Positions 49,379-57,663 of a DNA stretch of 64,000 bases are shown here, piece by piece. The notes beneath the pieces were generated by a model that did no database searches, was not told the DNA's origin, and was given only the letters and a program-made list of their open reading frames with translations. The position numbers and the translations under genes were made by a program. The first letter of the stretch is position 1. Each line of letters begins with the position of its first letter. The DNA comes from Pseudonocardia sp. DSM 110487 (GTDB taxonomy: Bacteria > Actinomycetota > Actinomycetes > Mycobacteriales > Pseudonocardiaceae): assembly GCF_019468565.1 (NCBI RefSeq), contig NZ_CP080521.1:9176001-9240000 (forward strand), written 5' to 3'.

Positions 49379-50343
49379 CAGCATCCCCCGGGGTTGATCG
49401 GGCCCACCGAGGGCGGGAGCAGGGCGCAGACGTAGTTGTCGAACCACTCGCCGTTGCCCGTGGCGTTCGTGAAGAGCCGCACGAACACCGCGAGGTCGCG
49501 GATGCCGGCACCGAGCGAGTCGCGGTTGCGCTGCAAGAGCGCCGCCACCCGGTCGAGCTGTTCGAGGGTGGGCCGCAGCTGCTCCTCGTTGTCGGCGACC
49601 AGGCCGCGCAGCTGCTCGGACAGCGCGATGGTGCCGTCGAGCAGCTTGCTGATCGCCTCGCGGCGACGCTGGAGCTCGCCGAGCAGCAGGTTGCCGTCCT
49701 TCAGCAGCTTCTCCACCTCGCCGTTGCGGTCGGCCAGCACGCCCGCGAGCTCGTGGGTGCCCGCGAGCAGCCTGCGGATCTCCTCGTCGCGGCTCGCGAT
49801 CGTGGTGGACAGCCGCGACAGCCCGTCGAGCGCGCCTCTGATCTCGGGCGGGGTGTCGCGGAACGTCTCGGAGAGCGTGTCGAGGCTGTCCGCGAGCTGC
49901 CCGGTGTCGATCTGGTCGAGGGTGCCCGACAGCCCGTCGAACGCCTCCACCACGTCGAACGGCGACGAGGTGCGCGAGAGCGGAATGGTCCGGTCGGCGC
50001 GCAGCTCCTCGTCGCCCTGCGGGTCGAGGGCGAGGGTCTTGGCGCCGAGCAGGGTGCGGATCTCGATCGACGCCGACGTGCGATCGCCCACCCACGCGTC
50101 GGTGACCTTGAACGTGACCAGCACGTGGTCACCCTCGAGCTCCACGTCCTGCACGCGGCCTGCCTCGACGCCCGCCACCGTGACCATGTCGCCTGCCGTG
50201 AGCCCTGCCGCCTCGCGGAACTCGGCCTTGTACGTGGTACCGCCGCCGAAGAGCGCGGGGCCGTTGAACGCGAGCACCACGACGAGCACGATCACCAGCA
50301 GGCCGATGACCGCCGTCGCCACGGGGTTGCGGGTGCCCGGCAT
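49378..50343 (-). CDS. mceC: Mce family protein, MceC position
   Basis: A 321-residue protein, the shortest of the six: anchor (VATAVIGLLVIVLVVVLAF), MCE domain (YKAEFREAAGLTAGDMVTVAGVEAGRVQDV), helices, and a C-terminus with YVCALLPP and a final Cys. It lacks the long Pro-rich tail of the other subunits. One-base overlap with mceB. Confidence 0.92.
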   Translation of the reverse strand: MPGTRNPVATAVIGLLVIVLVVVLAFNGPALFGGGTTYKAEFREAAGLTAGDMVTVAGVEAGRVQDVELEGDHVLVTFKVTDAWVGDRTSASIEIRTLLGAKTLALDPQGDEELRADRTIPLSRTSSPFDVVEAFDGLSGTLDQIDTGQLADSLDTLSETFRDTPPEIRGALDGLSRLSTTIASRDEEIRRLLAGTHELAGVLADRNGEVEKLLKDGNLLLGELQRRREAISKLLDGTIALSEQLRGLVADNEEQLRPTLEQLDRVAALLQRNRDSLGAGIRDLAVFVRLFTNATGNGEWFDNYVCALLPPSVGPINPGGC

Positions 50344-51536
50344 CAGCTGCCCCCTAGCGACAGGTCGGGCAGCAGAGGCAGGTCGGGGGCGGGCAGGTCA
50401 GGCACGCCGGAGTCGCCGCCCGGCAGTGGCAGCTCGGGCAGGGGCAGGTCGGGCAGGGGCAGCCCGGCGAGCGAGTCCGTGTTCCCGCTGTCCCCGCCAT
50501 CGGGGTCGGATCCGCAGCGCGGCTGGCCGCTGGTGAACACCGGGATCTCGAAGGGCTGGATGTACGGCGAGAGGCCGACCTTCCCGCTCGCCCCGCACAG
50601 GTAGAAGTTGAACCAGCTGCCGTAGCTGCCCGCCCGGATGACCTTCTTGAGCTTCGGCGGCAGGTTCTTGATCGTCTGCTCGAGCCGCTCGTCCTGCGCG
50701 TTGAGGTTCTCGGCGAGGTCGCCGAGGTGCCCGATGTCGTCCTTCAGCGGCGGCCGGGCGTCCTCGAGGAAACCGGCGGTGACGTGCGTGAGCTCACCGA
50801 TCGAGACGATCGCCTCGCCGATCGGCTCGCGGTCCTCGGCGAGGCCGGACACCAGCGCCTGCAGCGAGCTGATGAGCTCCGACAGCTGCCCGTCGCGCGC
50901 GTTCACGGTCTCGAGCACCGCGTTCAGGTTGTCGATCACCTGGCCGATCACCTCGTCGCGGTCGGCGAGGGTGTTGGTGAGCGAGGCCGTGTGGGCGAGC
51001 AGGCTCTTGACGGTGCCGCCCTGGCCCTGCAGCACCTGGATGATCTCGAACGAGAGCTGGTTGACCTGCTCCGGGTCGAGCGCGGTGAGCAGCGGCTTGA
51101 ACCCGTTGAACAGCACGGTGAGGTTGAGCGGCGGGCGCGTGCGCTCCACCGGGATCGTGCCGCCGTCCGGCAGCGTCTCGCCCGTGGGTCCAGGGCCCTG
51201 CTCCAGCGCGAGATAGCGCTGCCCGATGAGGTTCCGGTACAGGATCGACGCCCCGACCGACGCCGGTAGCGGCTGGTCCTGCGCCACGCTGAACGCGACC
51301 TCCGCGAACCGCCGGTCGACGATCCGCACGTCGTCGACGCTCCCGACGATCACGCCCGCGATCCGGACGTCGTCGCCGGGCAGCAGGCCGCTGGCATCGG
51401 TGAAGCGCGCCGTGTAGGTGGTGCGCGCGCCGCCGGACGCGTTGGCGATCGTCAGGGCGAGCACGGTGGTGCAGAGCGCCACCACCACCGCGAGCGACAG
51501 GAACTTGACCAGCGGGCCGACGGGGAACCGGGTCAT
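50343..51536 (-). CDS. mceB: Mce family protein, MceB position
   Basis: A 397-residue protein: anchor (LSLAVVVALCTTVLALTIA), MCE domain (YTARFTDASGLLPGDDVRIAGVIVGSVDDV), helices, YLCGASG and a C-terminal repeat of the type LPLPDLPLPELPLPG. The ATG at 51536 overlaps the mceA stop; an in-frame extension of 18 residues upstream overlaps mceA coding and is not used. Confidence 0.92.
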   Translation of the reverse strand: MTRFPVGPLVKFLSLAVVVALCTTVLALTIANASGGARTTYTARFTDASGLLPGDDVRIAGVIVGSVDDVRIVDRRFAEVAFSVAQDQPLPASVGASILYRNLIGQRYLALEQGPGPTGETLPDGGTIPVERTRPPLNLTVLFNGFKPLLTALDPEQVNQLSFEIIQVLQGQGGTVKSLLAHTASLTNTLADRDEVIGQVIDNLNAVLETVNARDGQLSELISSLQALVSGLAEDREPIGEAIVSIGELTHVTAGFLEDARPPLKDDIGHLGDLAENLNAQDERLEQTIKNLPPKLKKVIRAGSYGSWFNFYLCGASGKVGLSPYIQPFEIPVFTSGQPRCGSDPDGGDSGNTDSLAGLPLPDLPLPELPLPGGDSGVPDLPAPDLPLLPDLSLGGS

Positions 51537-52840
51537 GTCACCTTCACCTCGGTCCCGCGGTAGAGCGGTCCGACCAGCATCGAGCTCCACGCCGGCATGG
51601 CGTCGGGCGTCGTGCCCTGCTGGAGTGCGAGCAACTCGTTCACGATCTGGCGCTCACCCGGCGAGTTGGGCACGCCCATGTCGGCGCCGGAGTAGGAGGA
51701 CGGCACGGCGCCGAAGTCCTCCGGGTCGCCGAACTGGGTGCCGACCGAAGGGTTGTCGTTCGGCTTCGTACCGTCCTTGAACGGCCCGTCCGGCGGCTGC
51801 TCCGGCCCCGGGATCGTGATCGGGTAACAGCGAGGGCCGCGGTCGTCGAGGTAGCGCGGCTCGTCCTGGTTCGGGATGTACTTGCCCTGGCTCGCGACGA
51901 TCTCGATCGTGGCGCGGAGGCCGGGGTTGTCGCTGCCCGCGCCGAACGCCTCGTCGAGCCGCGGCACGAGCCCGGCCAGCTGGTCGAACAGGCACGGGAA
52001 CTCCGGCGAGTACCGGGCGAGCGTCGCGAGCGTCGGGCGCGCCGAGTCGGCCAGCGCGATGATGTTGTCGCCGTTCGCGTCGAGGAACGCGCGCAGGTCG
52101 TCCGACGCCGCGGTGACGCTGGTGAAGAGCTCACGCAGCTCGGCGCGCTGCTCCACAACCGTGCGGCTGGTGACGGTGAAGTCCTCCAGCGCGTCGAGCA
52201 GGTCGGGGGCCGCTTCGTCCACGTTGCCCGCGAAGTCGGCGAGCTCGCTGATGTCGGCCTTGAGGTCCGGGATCGACGGGCGCAGCCCCGACGTCAGCTG
52301 CTGCAACCGCACCAGCGTCTGCCCGAGGTTCTCGCCACGACCTTCGAGCGCCTGCGACATCGCGCCGAGCGTCGTGGCCAGCTCCTCCGGCTTCACGGCG
52401 GTGAGCAGCGGCAGCAGGCCGTCGAGCACCCGCTCCAGCTCGCGGGCCGACGCGCTGCGGTCCATCGGGATCACGTCCCCTGCCGCGAGGGGCTGCGCCC
52501 GCGGACCGTCGGGCAGCACGAGCGAGACGTACCGCTCGCCGAAGAGCGTCTTGGGGATCAGTCGCGCGGAGACGTTCGACGGGATCAGGTCGGCCTTGTC
52601 CGGGTCGATGAGCAGCTCGACAGAGGCCATCTCGCCGTTGGTGGTGACGGAGGTGACCCGCCCGACGTCCAGCCCGCGCACCTTGACGTCGGCCTTCTCG
52701 GCGAGCTGGTTGCCGACGCGGTCTACCTGCAGCGTGACCGGCACGCCGCGGTCGAACACACCGGCGTAGCGCCCGACCGACAGCCCCGCGAGCGCCAGCA
52801 ACACGACGACGAAGAGCAACCCCAGCAAGCGACGCCTCAT
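51533..52840 (-). CDS. mceA: Mce family protein, MceA position
   Basis: A 435-residue protein: anchor (LLGLLFVVVLLALAGLSVG), MCE domain (VTLQVDRVGNQLAEKADVKVRGLDVGRVTSV), helices and a polar C-terminus. As the first Mce protein after the YrbE pair it corresponds to MceA. Four-base overlaps on both sides. Confidence 0.92.
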   Translation of the reverse strand: MRRRLLGLLFVVVLLALAGLSVGRYAGVFDRGVPVTLQVDRVGNQLAEKADVKVRGLDVGRVTSVTTNGEMASVELLIDPDKADLIPSNVSARLIPKTLFGERYVSLVLPDGPRAQPLAAGDVIPMDRSASARELERVLDGLLPLLTAVKPEELATTLGAMSQALEGRGENLGQTLVRLQQLTSGLRPSIPDLKADISELADFAGNVDEAAPDLLDALEDFTVTSRTVVEQRAELRELFTSVTAASDDLRAFLDANGDNIIALADSARPTLATLARYSPEFPCLFDQLAGLVPRLDEAFGAGSDNPGLRATIEIVASQGKYIPNQDEPRYLDDRGPRCYPITIPGPEQPPDGPFKDGTKPNDNPSVGTQFGDPEDFGAVPSSYSGADMGVPNSPGERQIVNELLALQQGTTPDAMPAWSSMLVGPLYRGTEVKVT

Positions 52841-53682
52841 CCGGCCACCCGCACGGACGTCTCGGTGCCGAACAGCACCAGCGTGAGGAAGAAGTCGAGG
52901 ATCGCGGTGCTCACGATCGACAGCCGCACCGAGCGACCCACCGCGATGCCGACGCCCGCGGGGCCACCGCGTGCGGTGTACCCGTAGTGGCAGTGGATCA
53001 AGATGATCACGATCGCGAAGACGATCACCTTGAGGTACGAGTACAGGACGTCGCTGACCGGCAGGAACAGGTCGAAGTAGTGGTCGTACGTTCCGCCGGC
53101 GAGGCCGTTGATCATCGTGACGTTCAACCGGGAGGCCGCGAAGCTCGCCAGCAGGCCGATCGTGTACATCGGGATGATCGCGATGACGCCGGCGATCATG
53201 CGCGTGGTGATGAGGAACGGCACGCTGGGCACCGCCATCACCTCCAGCGCGTCGACCTCCTCCGAGATCCGCATCGCGCCAAGCTGCGCGGTGAAGCCCG
53301 CGCCGAGCGTGGCCGTCAGCGCGGCCGCGGCGACGAGCGGGGCGATGTCGCGCGTGTTGAAGTAGGCCGTGATGAAGCCGGTGAGCGCCTCGACACCCAG
53401 CGAGTCGAGCGCACGGAAGCCCTGCAGGCCCACGAGGCTGCCGACGAACAGCGACAGCGACAGCATGACGCCCGCCGTGCCGAGGATGACGATGAGCGCC
53501 CCTGACCCGAAGCTGACCTCGGCGAGCAGGCGCCCGATCTCACCCCGGTAGCGGCGCAGCGTGCGCGGTGTCCACGCGATCGCGCGGACGTAGAGCGAGA
53601 GCTGGTCGCCCAGCTGGTCGAGGACGTTCAGCGGGGCGTTCACCGCGCGCCGCGCCCGGCCGTTCAGCAGTGCCAACGTCAC
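52837..53682 (-). CDS. yrbEB: YrbE/MlaE-family permease, second subunit
   Basis: A 281-residue permease of the MlaE family, forming with YrbEA the membrane channel of the Mce lipid importer. The conserved cytoplasmic coupling loop is AALTATLGAGFTAQLGAMRISEEVDALEVMAV, with the EExDAL that contacts the ATPase. Five membrane segments. Four-base overlap with yrbEA. Confidence 0.94.
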   Translation of the reverse strand: MTLALLNGRARRAVNAPLNVLDQLGDQLSLYVRAIAWTPRTLRRYRGEIGRLLAEVSFGSGALIVILGTAGVMLSLSLFVGSLVGLQGFRALDSLGVEALTGFITAYFNTRDIAPLVAAAALTATLGAGFTAQLGAMRISEEVDALEVMAVPSVPFLITTRMIAGVIAIIPMYTIGLLASFAASRLNVTMINGLAGGTYDHYFDLFLPVSDVLYSYLKVIVFAIVIILIHCHYGYTARGGPAGVGIAVGRSVRLSIVSTAILDFFLTLVLFGTETSVRVAG

Positions 53683-54458
53683 GACCCCTTCGGGGGGACG
53701 AGCTCGAGGTACAGGCCCGTCAGCACGAGGTTGATCAGGAACACCAGCACGAACGAGATGACGACCGACTGGTTCACCGCGTCACCGACGCCCTTGGGCC
53801 CCGGCGGCGGGTTGAGCCCTCGGTAGGCCGCCACGACGCCTGCCGTGAAACCGAACAGGAACGCCTTGATCTCGCTCACGACGATGTCGGAGACCTGGGC
53901 CACCGCGGAGAAGCTCGCGATGTACGCACCCGGCGTGCCGCCCTGCACGATGACGTTGAAGTAGTAGCCACCCGCCACGCCGACCACGCTCGCCAGCCCG
54001 TTGAGCACCACCGCCGTGGTGGCCATCGCGAGCACGCGTGGCACCACGAGGCGGTGGATCGGCGAGATGCCCAGCACCTCCATGGCGGCGATCTCCTCGC
54101 GGATGGTGCGCGCACCCAGGTCGGCGCAGACCGCACTCCCGCCGGCTCCGGCGATCAGCAGCGCGGTGACGATCGGGGCGGCCTGCTGCACGATCGCGAG
54201 CACCGCGCCTGCGCCCGTTTGACTCTGCGCGCCGAACTGCCGGGTGAGCTCGGCCAGCAGCAGCGCGATCGTGGCGCCGAACGGGATCGTGAACAACGCC
54301 GTCGGCAGCGCGGACACCTTGGTGACGAACCACGTCTGCTCGATGTACTCGGACAGCTGGAACGGCGGCCGGAACGCGTTGCGCACCACGGCGACGCCGA
54401 GGCCGAAGAGCCGGCCGACCGGCGTGAGCGCGCGAGTGATCGGGGCAGGAGCGGTCAT
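53679..54458 (-). CDS. yrbEA: YrbE/MlaE-family permease, first subunit
   Basis: A 259-residue MlaE-type permease. The coupling loop is AGAGGSAVCADLGARTIREEIAAMEVLGI, and PRVLAMATTAVVLNGLASVVG follows as in mycobacterial YrbEA. It pairs with YrbEB as a heterodimer. It begins 5 bp after the Mkl ATPase stop. Confidence 0.94.
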   Translation of the reverse strand: MTAPAPITRALTPVGRLFGLGVAVVRNAFRPPFQLSEYIEQTWFVTKVSALPTALFTIPFGATIALLLAELTRQFGAQSQTGAGAVLAIVQQAAPIVTALLIAGAGGSAVCADLGARTIREEIAAMEVLGISPIHRLVVPRVLAMATTAVVLNGLASVVGVAGGYYFNVIVQGGTPGAYIASFSAVAQVSDIVVSEIKAFLFGFTAGVVAAYRGLNPPPGPKGVGDAVNQSVVISFVLVFLINLVLTGLYLELVPPKGS

Positions 54459-54463
54459 CGGCC

Positions 54464-55585
54464 TCAGGACCGGTCGGAGTCGCGGGACGCGGGGTCGTCG
54501 TAGCCGGCGTCGTAGCCGCCGATCACCTCGGTGGGCTCGTCACGGGCGAGCGACCCCGCCGATCGCTTCCGCGGCAGCGGCTGCGGTCGGATCGGCCCCG
54601 TGGGCGGATCGTAAGACAGCGGCTCCTCGGCGTAACTGTCCCGGATCGCCTGCTGCGCGGCGGGCGGGAGGGTGTGCAGCATCTGCAGCACCCGCTCGCG
54701 CCTGCGGCCGACGGCCCGCCGCTCCCCCACCCCGGTGCTCGGCTGCAGCTGCGGCTTGAGCGGGGGCAGTCCCTCCAGCTCGCCCGCCTCCGCCATCTCG
54801 CGGGCCGCCTGCGCGGTGTCCTTCTCCTCCGACATGCCGATCGGACCCTCGCGGCGCCCGTTGAGGAACTGCGCGACGACCGGTTCCTCCGCGGTCAGCA
54901 GCACCTCGCGCGGCCCGAACATCGCCAGGTGCTTGCGGTAGAGCATCCCGATGTTGTCCGGCACCGTCTGCGCCGTGTTGATGTCGTGCGTGACGATCAG
55001 GAACGTCGCGTCGGTCTGCGCGTTCAGGTCGATGATCAGCTGGTTGAGGTAGGCGGTGCGCACCGGGTCGAGACCGGAGTCCGGCTCGTCGAACAGGATG
55101 ATCTCGGGGTCGAGCACCAGCGCACGCGCCAGCCCGGCCCGCTTGCGCATGCCGCCGGAGATCTCCCCCGGCAGCTTGTCCTCGTCACCGGTGAGGCCGA
55201 CCATCGCCATCTTCTCCTCGACGATGTCCCGGATCTCCGACTCGGACTTCTTGGTGTGCTCGCGCAGCGGGAACGCGATGTTGTCGTAGAGGTTCATCGA
55301 GCCGAAGAGCGCGCCGTCCTGGAACAGCACGCCGAAGAGCTTGCGCAGCTCGTACAGGCGCGACTCGGAGCAGCGCACGAGGTCGGTGTCGTGGATGAAG
55401 ATCGAGCCCTGCTCGGGCTTCAGCAGACCGATCAGCGTCTTCAGGAACACCGACTTGCCCGTGCCGGACGGGCCGAGCAGTACCGACACCTCACCGGGCG
55501 GCAGCGTGAGCGAGACATCGGACCAGATGTTGGCGCGCCCGAAGGACTTGGACAGCCCCTCGACCTTCACCTCGACACCCGCCAC
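54464..55585 (-). CDS. mkl: Mkl-type ABC transporter ATPase for Mce
   Basis: A 373-residue ATPase (MlaF/Mkl family) that would power all Mce transport. Walker A GPSGTGKS, the signature ISGGMRKRAGLARAL, Walker B ILFDEPDSGLDP and the switch His in VTHD are intact. About 125 residues after the ATPase core form a C-terminal extension (LHTLPPAAQQAIRDSYAEEP), as in mycobacterial Mkl. I chose the GTG at 55585, 5 nt after AGGAGG; an in-frame GTG 29 codons upstream has no such site. In mycobacteria mkl stands apart from the mce operons; here it leads the operon. Confidence 0.93.
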   Translation of the reverse strand: MAGVEVKVEGLSKSFGRANIWSDVSLTLPPGEVSVLLGPSGTGKSVFLKTLIGLLKPEQGSIFIHDTDLVRCSESRLYELRKLFGVLFQDGALFGSMNLYDNIAFPLREHTKKSESEIRDIVEEKMAMVGLTGDEDKLPGEISGGMRKRAGLARALVLDPEIILFDEPDSGLDPVRTAYLNQLIIDLNAQTDATFLIVTHDINTAQTVPDNIGMLYRKHLAMFGPREVLLTAEEPVVAQFLNGRREGPIGMSEEKDTAQAAREMAEAGELEGLPPLKPQLQPSTGVGERRAVGRRRERVLQMLHTLPPAAQQAIRDSYAEEPLSYDPPTGPIRPQPLPRKRSAGSLARDEPTEVIGGYDAGYDDPASRDSDRS

Positions 55586-55687
55586 CGACGCCTCCTGAAC
55601 CTTCCCGGTGGGGCCTTGCCGACGCTGGCGTTGAGCTCCGGGCGGCGGCTGCCCATAACGCCTCAACGACACCCGCCGAGGCGGGTT

Positions 55688-55697
55688 ACTCGCGAGT
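55688..55697. promoter_or_regulatory. Palindrome ACTCGCGAGT upstream of the Mce operon
   Basis: A perfect 10-bp palindrome with partial extension (gttACTCGCGAGTcag), about 100 bp upstream of the mkl start. It is a plausible operator for a dimeric regulator of the Mce operon; no regulator gene for it is recognised in the window. Confidence 0.35.
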
Positions 55698-55828
55698 CAG
55701 GAACCGAGCGAGAAGTTGCTCCGATCGGACCGTAACAGGGCGACCAGGCGCAGTACGCGGTAGCTCTCCGTCCTCGAAACTCCACCCGACCGGCCACGAT
55801 CTTCACCGACCCGAAATATCTGTTGACG

Positions 55829-55838
55829 CGTATATACG
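55829..55838. promoter_or_regulatory. Palindrome CGTATATACG before the ArsR-type gene
   Basis: A perfect AT-rich 10-bp palindrome directly before the ArsR gene and next to TTGACG (55823-55828), which could be a -35 element. ArsR proteins commonly bind short AT-rich inverted repeats over their own promoter, so this is a likely autoregulatory site. Confidence 0.5.
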
Positions 55839-55840
55839 TT

Positions 55841-56182
55841 ATGTGTGATGCTTCTGGCGTGGACGTGTTCGAGGCCGTGGCCGAGCCCCATCGGCGGGTA
55901 CTGCTGGACCTGCTCGTCGAGCGCGAGCGGGCGGCGGGCGAGCTCGTCGCGAGCCTGCCCGCGCTCACCCAGCCCGCGGTGTCCCGCCACCTGCGGATCC
56001 TGCGGGAGGTCGGCCTCGTCGAGGTCCGGCCGGACGGGCAACGCCGGATCTACTCGCTGCGGGCCGACCGGCTGATCGAGATCGACAGCTGGCTCAGCAG
56101 GTACCGCAGGTACTGGCGCGCCCACATCGACGCCCTCGAACAACACCTCGCGGAACGGAGCAGAAATGACCGAGATGACTGA
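55841..56182 (+). CDS. ArsR-family winged-helix regulator
   Basis: A 113-residue regulator. FEAVAEPHRRVLLDLL, then the recognition helix TQPAVSRHLRILREVGLVEV and the wing RPDGQRRIYSLR, are typical. It has no metal-binding Cys pair, so it belongs to the SRPBCC-linked ArsR group often found with a START-like gene, not to the arsenic sensors. The ATG at 55841 lacks a Shine-Dalgarno and a GTG at 55859 is also possible. Its end overlaps the next gene by 17 bases. Confidence 0.88.
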   Translation: MCDASGVDVFEAVAEPHRRVLLDLLVERERAAGELVASLPALTQPAVSRHLRILREVGLVEVRPDGQRRIYSLRADRLIEIDSWLSRYRRYWRAHIDALEQHLAERSRNDRDD

Positions 56183-56678
56183 CGACCGCTACGGAGAGCT
56201 CGAGATCGACGGCGACCACGCCACGATCACCTTCCGCCGCCACCTGCCCCACCCCGTCGCCGCTGTGTGGGACGCGCTCACCGACCCCGCCGAGCGCGCC
56301 GCGTGGTTCGGCGAGACCGTCATCGACGGCCGCACCGGCGGCACGATCGAGATGGTGGCGAGCGAGCCACCGGCCGAGGTCGAGGCGAAGCGCATGACCG
56401 GCCGCATCCTGGTCTGGGACCCGCCGCACGTGCTGGAGCACGAGTGGCACCAGCGGATCGTCGAGGACAGCGTCGTCCGCTACGAGCTCACCGAGGACGG
56501 CGATGGCACGTTGCTCACGTTCACCCACAGCGGCCTGTCCGTACGCAACGCCAAGGGGTTCATCCCCGGCACCCACGCGTTCCTCGACCGCCTCGAAGCG
56601 CACCTCGGCCACGCCCCGATCCCGAACTGGAGCGAGCGGTACGCGGCAGCCGCCCCCGCCTACCCGAGCTGGGCCTAG
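56166..56678 (+). CDS. SRPBCC/AHSA1-family protein
   Basis: A 170-residue single-domain START-like protein. FRRHLPHPVAAVWDALTDPAERAAWFGE at residues 24-51 is the family N-terminal helix-grip part, and the C-terminal helix ends with AFLDRLEAHLGH. These proteins have a hydrophobic pocket; the ligand is unknown. The overlap with the ArsR gene means one transcript. ArsR/SRPBCC pairs of this kind are common in actinobacteria. Confidence 0.88.
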   Translation: MTEMTDDRYGELEIDGDHATITFRRHLPHPVAAVWDALTDPAERAAWFGETVIDGRTGGTIEMVASEPPAEVEAKRMTGRILVWDPPHVLEHEWHQRIVEDSVVRYELTEDGDGTLLTFTHSGLSVRNAKGFIPGTHAFLDRLEAHLGHAPIPNWSERYAAAAPAYPSWA

Positions 56679-56684
56679 CGTCCG

Positions 56685-56732
56685 GTGGTCGAGTAGGGCC
56701 GGCGCCCCAGCGCCGGCCCGTATCGAGACCAC
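56685..56732. repeat. REP-like palindromic element, copy 1
   Basis: Left arm 56685-56705 (GTGGTCGAGTAGGGCCGGCGC) is paired with right arm 56710-56732, whose complement is the same but for TCGATAC in place of GAGTA. It lies between the convergent SRPBCC and LysR genes. The GTGGTCGAGTAG / CTCGATAC form is the one I know as a dispersed palindrome of actinobacterial genomes. Confidence 0.7.
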
Positions 56733-56756
56733 ACGCCCCGAGGGGGTTGCTGGCGC

Positions 56757-57593
56757 TCAGGCCCGGACGGCCGCCACGAGCGCCGCGACGCGGGCTGTGC
56801 GCTGCCCGCGCCTCCAGCAGAGCACCCAGCTCACCGGGGGCGAGCCCGCCGCGAACGGCACCATGACCAGGCTCGGGCGGGCGAAGTAGTCCGCGGCGTG
56901 CGCGGCCAACGGGCAGACGCCATCACCTGCAGCGATCCGTGCCATGAGCTCCAGGAGGGTGGCGGCGGTGTGATCAGGCTCCCGCCGGTACGGCGCGGCG
57001 CGGCGGCCGGCCCGGAGAACGGTCTCGCCGTCCAGGTCGGCCAGCGTCACCGCCTCGAGGCCCGCCAGCCGGTGCCCGCGCGCCACCGCGAGCACGACCG
57101 GCTCGCGGTATACCTCGGGTCCCTGCTCGAACCCCTCCTCGTCGACCGGCGCATTCGTGACGGCGACGTCGACCTCGCCGTCGCGCAGCAGGTCGAGCGG
57201 ATCGGTGAAGCCCGTCTCGCGGAACACGACCTCGACGCCGGGGTGCCGCGACCGGAAGCGGGCGAACGCATCCGCGGCGAGTTCCGCCACCGCGGGCGCC
57301 TCCAGCCCGACGGCGAGCGTGCCGGTGACCCCGCGACCCGCTGCGATCGTCGCGGCGATGCCCTTCTCGATGCGATCGTGCCCTGCCCGGACGTCGGCGT
57401 AGAGCGCGGCGCCGACGGGGGTGAGGGCGACCCGGCGGCTGGTCCGTTCGAACAAGGCGACGCCGAACCGCCGCTCGAGCTTCGCGATCGTCTGGCTGAC
57501 CCGGGCCTGGGAGACCAGCAACCGCTCCGCCGTGCGCCCGAAGTGCAGCTCGTCCGCAAGCGTCAGGAAGATCTCGATCTCCCGGCGTTCCAT
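56757..57593 (-). CDS. LysR-family transcriptional regulator
   Basis: A 278-residue regulator. The helix-turn-helix is near residues 17-40 (HFGRTAERLLVSQARVSQTI, AKLERRFGVALFERTSRRV) and the effector-binding domain begins near residue 90. It is divergent from the FAD oxidoreductase at 57664, with a 70-bp spacer, so it probably activates that gene. Its effector is unknown. Confidence 0.92.
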   Translation of the reverse strand: MERREIEIFLTLADELHFGRTAERLLVSQARVSQTIAKLERRFGVALFERTSRRVALTPVGAALYADVRAGHDRIEKGIAATIAAGRGVTGTLAVGLEAPAVAELAADAFARFRSRHPGVEVVFRETGFTDPLDLLRDGEVDVAVTNAPVDEEGFEQGPEVYREPVVLAVARGHRLAGLEAVTLADLDGETVLRAGRRAAPYRREPDHTAATLLELMARIAAGDGVCPLAAHAADYFARPSLVMVPFAAGSPPVSWVLCWRRGQRTARVAALVAAVRA

Positions 57594-57641
57594 AATGCTG
57601 AGGTTATCAGTCCATGCTGGATCCGTCGTTGTTCCCGCAGG

Positions 57642-57653
57642 TCAGCGCGCTGA
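57642..57653. promoter_or_regulatory. Palindrome TCAGCGCGCTGA in the LysR/oxidoreductase spacer
   Basis: A perfect 12-bp palindrome 11 bp before the oxidoreductase start; a second, looser one (ctgaggttatcag) is at 57598-57610. Both are candidate sites for the divergent LysR protein. Confidence 0.35.
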
Positions 57654-57663
57654 TAGTCGAGGC

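Noticed and set aside
57598..57663. Classical LysR T-N11-A box
   Set aside because: Several candidates were tried and none had the exact spacing with dyad symmetry; only the palindromes are reported.
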